The notes below the pieces were generated by a model. The model worked only from the letters and a program-made list of their open reading frames with translations. It was not told the origin of the DNA and made no database searches. DNA of 64,000 nucleotides from Corynebacterium durum (lineage in GTDB: Bacteria; Actinomycetota; Actinomycetes; Mycobacteriales; Mycobacteriaceae): positions 1,302,001-1,366,000 of the forward strand of contig NZ_CP047200.1 in the NCBI RefSeq assembly GCF_030408675.1, read 5' to 3'. The position numbers were made by a program, and so were the translations under genes. The first letter of the stretch is position 1, and every line of letters begins with the position of its first letter. Positions 58,501 through 64,000 of this stretch are shown piece by piece.

Positions 58501-59250
58501 TCACGCAACATCGCGCCGAATTGGCAACCTGGAATCTACTGCAAGTCCCGACATGCCGAACACAAACAGCATAAGGCTGACCAGTAAAATCGCAGGATTT
58601 CCGGTGCCCGTCGCGGCGTCGCCAAGCAACACCGTCGCCATGGTTCCAGGGGCTGAGCCAAGAAGTGTTGCAATTGTAAACGCGCCCACCGGAACCGCGC
58701 TCAACGCCGCAGCGTAATTGAGCACACTAAATGGTACGGCAGCAATCATGCGCAACGACATGATGGCTAACCATCCCCGTGTGCGTAGTCGCTCGTTAAT
58801 GCCAGACACGGCCGGGTGTGTCAACCGTGGCCGCATCCAATCGCCAAGCAAAAAACGCACAATTAACAGCGATAACGCCGCCGAAACAGTGGTAGCTCCT
58901 AGTGCGATAACAATTCCCACAACCGGCCCAAACAACAGCCCGCTGGAAAATGTCATGATGGTGCGGGGGAGCGGAAGCTGTGTGATCAGGACATACAAAA
59001 CAAAAAAGACCACAGCAAACCACGGGCCTGCGGCCGCACTCCATGAACGCAGTAGATGGATGCTCGGAACATCTATGATAAACACCACCCCCACAAATGT
59101 GAGCAATACCGCAACAATCCCTAATTGCTTCACCCTTGAGAACCCTGAAAAACTCGCCCAAGCATCCCCACAAAGGGTAGCCAAAAAATCCCACAGCAAC
59201 TGCAGTTTTGCTGAGCGGCCATGAGGCGTGGGTGTTGGTGAAGTACTCAC
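58501..59250 (-). CDS. TVP38/TMEM64 (VTT/DedA-like) membrane protein, 249 aa
   Basis: Polytopic membrane protein with about six hydrophobic segments. The family core is visible in LPLPRTIMTFSSGLLFGPVVGIVIALGATTVSA, given here as LPLPRTIMTFSSG and FGPVVGIVIALGAT, followed by the re-entrant-type RFLLGDWMRPRL. Members are proposed lipid or envelope transporters or scramblases; no substrate is known. The GTG start lacks a ribosome site, but TACCCT lies exactly 7 nt upstream on the minus strand. It is divergent from mutA. Confidence 0.87.
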   Translation of the reverse strand: MSTSPTPTPHGRSAKLQLLWDFLATLCGDAWASFSGFSRVKQLGIVAVLLTFVGVVFIIDVPSIHLLRSWSAAAGPWFAVVFFVLYVLITQLPLPRTIMTFSSGLLFGPVVGIVIALGATTVSAALSLLIVRFLLGDWMRPRLTHPAVSGINERLRTRGWLAIMSLRMIAAVPFSVLNYAAALSAVPVGAFTIATLLGSAPGTMATVLLGDAATGTGNPAILLVSLMLFVFGMSGLAVDSRLPIRRDVA

Positions 59251-59257
59251 CTGAATC

Positions 59258-59263
59258 AGGGTA
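59258..59263 (-). promoter_or_regulatory. Candidate -10 box for leaderless TVP38-like gene
   Basis: TACCCT on the minus strand, 7 nt before GTG 59250. Confidence 0.5.
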
Positions 59264-59435
59264 GTCTCTGCGCTAGCTCATGGCGATATCGGCATATGTG
59301 ATGGGGGTTTCTCGCACGAAGAGAAGGTTACGGGGGTTACACTGGTGAAAGATTGTGAGCACTCCGATGACGGGTGTGCTCATGATTTGACTATAACTGG
59401 AGGAATTTTCAAGGTTTAAGGGGAGTAGGTCCGCT

Positions 59436-61301
59436 GTGACTGATACACAGTCTGGTGCGCCGAACACTCTGCCCGAGGATTTCGATGCCAAGCAGCAAGC
59501 CTGGTACAAATCCGTCGCTGGAGTGTTTGCCCGCGTACAAAAAAAGGATGTCGCAGACATCCCACTTGATGTATGGAAAAAACTCATCAAGTCCACTTAT
59601 GACGACATCGATATCAACCCGCTGTACACCCGTGCCGACGAACTAGACGAAGTCGCCGCCCCTGGCGTCTTCCCCTTCATTCGCGGCTCATACGTGTCCG
59701 ATGCCTCGCGTGCCGGCTGGGGCGTCACCGAAACCTTCGGCACACACGGTACAGCCGCCGATGTCAACAAACTCATCCTGCACGCGTTGAACAACGGAAC
59801 AACCAATGTCGTGCTCGACCTCACCGGTGATCTCAGCGCTGATGATCTGTCCACCGTGCTAGGTGATGTTTACCTCGACCTCGTGCCACTGCGTCTGCAC
59901 GCCGGAACCGACACCCCAGCAGCTGCAACCGCACTCTATGCGCTTATCGACGCCGCCGGGGTCGCGGAATCCACCACCGTGGAACTCGGTGCTACCCCGC
60001 TGACCTCACGCGTCGACGGAAGTGACACAACAAGCCTCGACGATGCTATCGCCTTGGCCGTTGATGCTTCAGCCCGTCCAGGTGACGTACGCGCCATCAT
60101 GATCGACGGTGTGGCGTTATCCAACCAAGGCGCCACCGATGCCCAAGAAGTCGGCATGGCACTCGCCGCCGGTGTGGATTACTTGCGTGCCCTCACCGCT
60201 GCAGGTCTCACCCCGGAGCAAGCACTCAAGCAGCTGTCCTTCCGCTTCGCCGCCACCGACGAGCAGTTCGAAGAAATTGCCAAGTTCCGTGCAGCACGCG
60301 GACTCTGGGCACGTATCGCTGAAGTCGTTGGTGCGCCCGAAGCAGGCTCCGCACCCCAGCACGCCATCACCGCACCTGTGATGTTCAGCCAGCGTGACCC
60401 CTGGGTCAACATGCTGCGCTGCACAGTCGCAGCATTCGGCGGAGGCGTCGGCGGAGCAAGCGACGTCGAGGTACTACCCTTCGACTACGTCGTTCCAGGC
60501 GGAATGCCCGGTACCTCACGCACTTTCGCATCCCGCATTGCCCGCAACACCAACCTGTTGCTTCTGGAAGAATCCCACCTCGGCTTCGTTGTCGACCCCG
60601 CCGGAGGCTCCTTCTTCGTTGAAGACCTCACCGACAAACTCGCCGACAAAGCCTGGGCAGTGTTCACAGAGATTGAATCCCACGGTGGCTTCACTGCAGC
60701 CGTGGCATCCGGTGCCATTGCTACCGCACTCGATGCCTCCCACGAGCGCACCCGCGCAGACATCGCACGTCGCGTGAAGAAACTCACTGGCATCAATGAA
60801 TTCCCCAACCTCGGTGAACAACCCCTCAGCGACGACCGCCGAGTTGAACCGCGCGGTATCCGCCGCTGGGCCGCGGAGTTCGAAGCACTGCGCAACCGCT
60901 CAGACGTCTACCTAGCCGCCAAAGGCACACGCCCGCAAGCAGTACTCATCCCGCTCGGGCCACTGGCCAAGCACAACATCCGCACCGGGTTTGCCACCAA
61001 CCTGCTCGCCTCCGGCGGCATCGAAGCTCTCAACCCTGGCCAAGTCGTACCAGGCACTCCTGAATTCGATACCGCTGCACAATCCGCGCCTATTGCCGTC
61101 ATCTGCGGCACCGACGCAGAATATGGCGAGACTGGCGTCGAAGCCGTACAAGCACTACGTAAGGCAGGCGTCGAAACTGTACTACTTGCCGGATCACCCG
61201 CATCCTTTGAGGGGGCAGAGGCAGCACCCGACGACTACCTCAATCTCAAAATCGACGCCGCAGCTACTCTTGCAACACTGCTCGACAAGTTGGGAGCGTG
61301 A
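59436..61301 (+). CDS. mutA: Methylmalonyl-CoA mutase small subunit (MutA), 621 aa
   Basis: Non-catalytic subunit of the heterodimeric adenosylcobalamin enzyme converting methylmalonyl-CoA and succinyl-CoA. The TIM-barrel half ([19 protein letters not shown] region, [25 protein letters not shown]) is conserved, and the C-terminal cobalamin-like domain lacks the DxHxxG motif seen in the large subunit, as expected. GTG 59436 follows AAGGGGAG. In the upstream region TTGACTATAAC (about 59386-59396) may be promoter sequence, and a GAGCAC/GTGCTC inverted repeat lies near 59357-59380. mutB follows 8 nt after the stop. Confidence 0.94.
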   Translation: MTDTQSGAPNTLPEDFDAKQQAWYKSVAGVFARVQKKDVADIPLDVWKKLIKSTYDDIDINPLYTRADELDEVAAPGVFPFIRGSYVSDASRAGWGVTETFGTHGTAADVNKLILHALNNGTTNVVLDLTGDLSADDLSTVLGDVYLDLVPLRLHAGTDTPAAATALYALIDAAGVAESTTVELGATPLTSRVDGSDTTSLDDAIALAVDASARPGDVRAIMIDGVALSNQGATDAQEVGMALAAGVDYLRALTAAGLTPEQALKQLSFRFAATDEQFEEIAKFRAARGLWARIAEVVGAPEAGSAPQHAITAPVMFSQRDPWVNMLRCTVAAFGGGVGGASDVEVLPFDYVVPGGMPGTSRTFASRIARNTNLLLLEESHLGFVVDPAGGSFFVEDLTDKLADKAWAVFTEIESHGGFTAAVASGAIATALDASHERTRADIARRVKKLTGINEFPNLGEQPLSDDRRVEPRGIRRWAAEFEALRNRSDVYLAAKGTRPQAVLIPLGPLAKHNIRTGFATNLLASGGIEALNPGQVVPGTPEFDTAAQSAPIAVICGTDAEYGETGVEAVQALRKAGVETVLLAGSPASFEGAEAAPDDYLNLKIDAAATLATLLDKLGA

Positions 61302-61309
61302 GAGGACAC

Positions 61310-63532
61310 ATGACCACCATCCCGAATTTCGCTGATATCCAGCGCACACCGGATACTGTCACCACAACCAGCGCCCCCAGCGCATCAGAACAGATCTGGT
61401 CCACCCCAGAAGGAATCGACGTCAAGCGTGTGTTTACCCGCGCTGACCGCGACGAAGCCGCCGCCGGAAACGACGAGCGTGCACCGCACCCCCTCGACTC
61501 CTTCCCAGGTATGCCGCCCTTCATGCGCGGACCATACCCAACCATGTACACCAACCAGCCCTGGACCATCCGCCAATACGCCGGATTTTCCACAGCAGCT
61601 GAATCAAACGCCTTCTACCGCCGCAACCTCGCCGCAGGTCAAAAGGGACTCTCCGTCGCCTTTGACCTAGCAACGCACCGCGGCTACGACTCCGACAACG
61701 AACGCGTTGTTGGTGACGTCGGCATGGCAGGCGTGGCCATTGACTCCATCCTGGACATGCGCCAACTTTTCGAAGGTATCGACCTCGGCAGCGTCTCCGT
61801 CTCCATGACCATGAACGGTGCCGTCCTCCCGGTCCTGGCGCTCTACATCGTCGCAGCTGAAGAACAAGGCGTACCCCCGGAAAAACTTGCCGGAACTATT
61901 CAGAATGACATTCTGAAAGAGTTCATGGTGCGTAACACCTACATCTACCCACCGAAGCCATCCATGCGCATCATCTCCAACATCTTCGAATACACCTCGA
62001 TGATGATGCCGCGCTTCAACTCCATCTCCATCTCCGGTTACCACATCCAAGAAGCTGGAGCTACCGCAGACCTGGAGCTTGCCTACACCCTCGCCGACGG
62101 TATCGAATACATCCGTGCCGGCATGGACGTGGGCCTTGACGTAGATAAATTCGCACCGCGTCTTTCCTTCTTCTGGGGCATCTCCATGTACACCTTCATG
62201 GAAATCGCCAAGATGCGCGCAGGGCGTCTGCTGTGGAGCGAACTGGTGGCTAAGTTCGATCCCAAAAACCCGAAGTCCCAGTCGCTGCGTACTCACTCGC
62301 AGACCTCGGGTTGGTCGCTTACCGCGCAGGATGTGTACAACAACGTTCCCCGTACCTGCATTGAGGCAATGGCTGCCACCCAGGGACACACGCAGTCTCT
62401 GCACACCAATGCACTTGATGAGGCCCTGGCTTTGCCAACGGACTTCTCAGCCCGTATCGCCCGCAACACTCAGTTGCTTCTCCAGCAGGAATCCAACACG
62501 GTTCGCCCGGTCGACCCGTGGGCAGGTTCCTACTACATTGAGTGGTTGACCAATGAGCTAGCCAACCGTGCACGCGCCCACATCGAAGAAGTTGAGGCCG
62601 CAGGCGGCATGGCTCAAGCGACGATTGAGGGTATTCCGAAGCTGCGTATCGAGGAATCCGCCGCACGCACCCAGGCGCGCATTGACTCGGGCCGCCAGGC
62701 GCTGATCGGCGTGAACAAGTATGTCGTTGAGGAAGACGAGCAAATCGAAGTGCTGAAGGTGGACAACACCAAGGTGCGCGCTGAACAGCTTGAAAAGCTC
62801 GAACGCCTTCGTGCAGAGCGTGATGAGGAAGCCTGCCAGGCAGCTCTCGATGCTCTGACCGCTGCTGCTGCCCGCGAGGATAAGGAGGCTGGTGATCTTT
62901 CCCAGAACCTCCTGAAACTGTCGGTGGATGCAGCTCGCGCAAAGGCAACCGTCGGCGAAATTTCCTATGCGTTGGAGAAGGTTTTCGGCCGTCATGAGGC
63001 TGAGATCCGTACTCTGTCTGGCGTGTATAAGGAAGAGGTCGGAAAGGAAGGCACCGTGTCGAACGTGCAAAAAGCCATCGCCATGGCCGATGCCTTTGAA
63101 GCTGAGGAAGGTCGTCGCCCGCGTATCTTCATCGCCAAAATGGGGCAGGATGGCCACGATCGTGGACAGAAGGTTATTGCGTCCGCCTATGCCGACCTCG
63201 GCATGGACGTTGACGTCGGACCGCTGTTCCAGACTCCGGCCGAGGCTGCACGCTCCGCAGCAGATGCTGACGTCCACGTAGTGGGTGTGTCTTCCTTGGC
63301 AGCAGGTCACCTCACACTGGTGCCTGCGCTGAAGGAAGAGTTGGCCAAGCTGGGTCGCGAAGACATCATGATCGTCGTCGGTGGTGTGATCCCACCAGGA
63401 GACTTCCAAGAACTCTATGACGATGGTGCGGCCGCCATCTACCCGCCCGGCACGGTGATTGCCGATTCAGCTATTGACATGCTGACTAAACTATCCGCCA
63501 ACCTAGGTTTTGACCTAGACGTAGATGCCTAG
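61310..63532 (+). CDS. mutB: Methylmalonyl-CoA mutase large subunit (MutB), 740 aa
   Basis: Catalytic subunit. The barrel has [27 protein letters not shown] (quoted here as [14 protein letters not shown]), the substrate-binding [12 protein letters not shown] and the C-terminal cobalamin-binding domain with [13 protein letters not shown], whose DxHxxG supplies the cobalt-ligating His. ATG 61310 follows AGAGGA; a GTG at 61298 overlapping the mutA stop would add four residues. Codon choice changes from C-ending to G/T-ending codons around nt 62240. meaB follows 25 nt later. Confidence 0.96.
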   Translation: MTTIPNFADIQRTPDTVTTTSAPSASEQIWSTPEGIDVKRVFTRADRDEAAAGNDERAPHPLDSFPGMPPFMRGPYPTMYTNQPWTIRQYAGFSTAAESNAFYRRNLAAGQKGLSVAFDLATHRGYDSDNERVVGDVGMAGVAIDSILDMRQLFEGIDLGSVSVSMTMNGAVLPVLALYIVAAEEQGVPPEKLAGTIQNDILKEFMVRNTYIYPPKPSMRIISNIFEYTSMMMPRFNSISISGYHIQEAGATADLELAYTLADGIEYIRAGMDVGLDVDKFAPRLSFFWGISMYTFMEIAKMRAGRLLWSELVAKFDPKNPKSQSLRTHSQTSGWSLTAQDVYNNVPRTCIEAMAATQGHTQSLHTNALDEALALPTDFSARIARNTQLLLQQESNTVRPVDPWAGSYYIEWLTNELANRARAHIEEVEAAGGMAQATIEGIPKLRIEESAARTQARIDSGRQALIGVNKYVVEEDEQIEVLKVDNTKVRAEQLEKLERLRAERDEEACQAALDALTAAAAREDKEAGDLSQNLLKLSVDAARAKATVGEISYALEKVFGRHEAEIRTLSGVYKEEVGKEGTVSNVQKAIAMADAFEAEEGRRPRIFIAKMGQDGHDRGQKVIASAYADLGMDVDVGPLFQTPAEAARSAADADVHVVGVSSLAAGHLTLVPALKEELAKLGREDIMIVVGGVIPPGDFQELYDDGAAAIYPPGTVIADSAIDMLTKLSANLGFDLDVDA

Positions 63533-63557
63533 ATTCTGATTGTGAGGGATGCCTGAC

Positions 63558-64000
63558 ATGGCTGTTGATAACGAATACCTTGAGCACCATTTGGGCTCTC
63601 TCATGACCACTGCGGGCACTGACCTCGGGGATGTCACTGCGGTGGCCCCCGAGGTGGTTAAGCGGGCTCGTCGGCGAATTGATGTTGATGAGCTTTTCGA
63701 CGCCGTGCGAGCAGGCAATCGCACGCACATTTCCCGCGCCATCACGCTGCTGGAATCCAGTGCGCCAGCACATCGAGTGCTGGCGCAGGAGCTGCTGGTT
63801 CGCCTGTTGCCCTTCTCGGGGAATGCCCTCCGAGTAGGCATCACAGGCGTGCCTGGCGTTGGCAAATCTACGTTTATTGAGGCCCTGGGTATGAAGCTAC
63901 TGGAGGAAGGACATAGAGTGGCTGTGTTGGCCATCGACCCGTCCTCTACGAAAACCCGTGGCTCTATTTTGGGTGATAAAACGCGCATGGCCAAGCTGTC
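63558..64000 (+). CDS. meaB: MeaB/ArgK-family GTPase, 3' truncated by the window
   Basis: G3E-type P-loop GTPase chaperone that loads and protects cobalamin in methylmalonyl-CoA mutase. The visible N-terminal 147 residues include the helical dimerisation-type region and the Walker [17 protein letters not shown] followed by [24 protein letters not shown], which is diagnostic. ATG 63558 has GAGGG 9 nt upstream; an in-frame ATG at 63549 abuts that site and is less likely. It completes the mutA-mutB-meaB unit. The reading frame is open to the window edge. Confidence 0.95.
   Translation, partial: MAVDNEYLEHHLGSLMTTAGTDLGDVTAVAPEVVKRARRRIDVDELFDAVRAGNRTHISRAITLLESSAPAHRVLAQELLVRLLPFSGNALRVGITGVPGVGKSTFIEALGMKLLEEGHRVAVLAIDPSSTKTRGSILGDKTRMAKL

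Overview
The window is a chromosomal core segment of an actinobacterium, almost certainly a Corynebacterium species. I infer this from protein character and gene order: rib genes, uvrC-rapZ-yvcK-whiA, gap-pgk-tpi-ppc-secG, tkt-tal-zwf-opcA-pgl, ctaB/ctaA, mptB-sufR-sufBDCSUT, acnR-acn, an Rv1476-like gene, an NlpC/P60 hydrolase, hemH and mutAB-meaB. The order closely parallels the Mycobacterium tuberculosis interval around Rv1407-Rv1496. The species cannot be fixed from sequence alone. I see no insertion sequence, prophage, tRNA, rRNA or CRISPR array. Both window edges cut genes: der at the left and meaB at the right.

Layout. 1-14.4 kb (+): der, a small colicin-immunity-like protein, def-fmt-rsmB (initiator Met-tRNA formylation, deformylation and rRNA methylation), rpe, the riboflavin genes ribD-ribE-ribBA-ribH, a PH-domain membrane protein, uvrC, and rapZ-yvcK-whiA. 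14.9-21.3 kb (+): lower glycolysis gap-pgk-tpi, then ppc and secG. 21.3-27.9 kb (-): the pentose phosphate block tkt-tal-zwf-opcA-pgl. 28-31.1 kb: heme O and heme A synthesis (ctaB +, ctaA -) with a quinone oxidoreductase. 31.2-34.8 kb (-): an ABC-2 exporter and the mannosyltransferase MptB (lipomannan core). 34.9-41.2 kb (+): the SUF iron-sulfur operon headed by its own repressor, sufR.

41.2-47 kb is the most accessory-like part. It holds a solitary lycopene-cyclase-type flavoprotein, an ABC-F ATPase, an AT-rich 440-nt stretch leading to a small secreted protein of unknown function, an NAD(P)-binding protein, and two overlapping glutamine amidotransferase-like genes. 47-54.6 kb carries acnR-acn, a Rv1476-like membrane protein, a RipA/RipC-type peptidoglycan hydrolase behind a structured leader, and ferrochelatase. 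54.5-59.3 kb holds conserved unknowns (DUF3097, NfeD/SPFH pair, an HTH protein, a TVP38/DedA-like protein). 59.4-64 kb holds methylmalonyl-CoA mutase mutA-mutB and its chaperone meaB.

The enzymes form a coherent central-carbon and cofactor hub: glycolysis and the pentose phosphate pathway feed riboflavin and NADPH, SUF supplies Fe-S clusters for aconitase and probably ferrochelatase, and heme enzymes serve cytochrome oxidase. The most interesting non-coding signals are a candidate cyclic-di-AMP (ydaO-type) riboswitch before the NlpC/P60 gene, a perfect 27-bp interrupted palindrome before whiA, a perfect 24-bp palindrome inside the 3' end of hemH, a likely SufR operator, a likely AcnR operator, an intrinsic terminator between acn and acnR, and a set of -10 boxes placed 6-8 nt before start codons, which suggests leaderless mRNAs.
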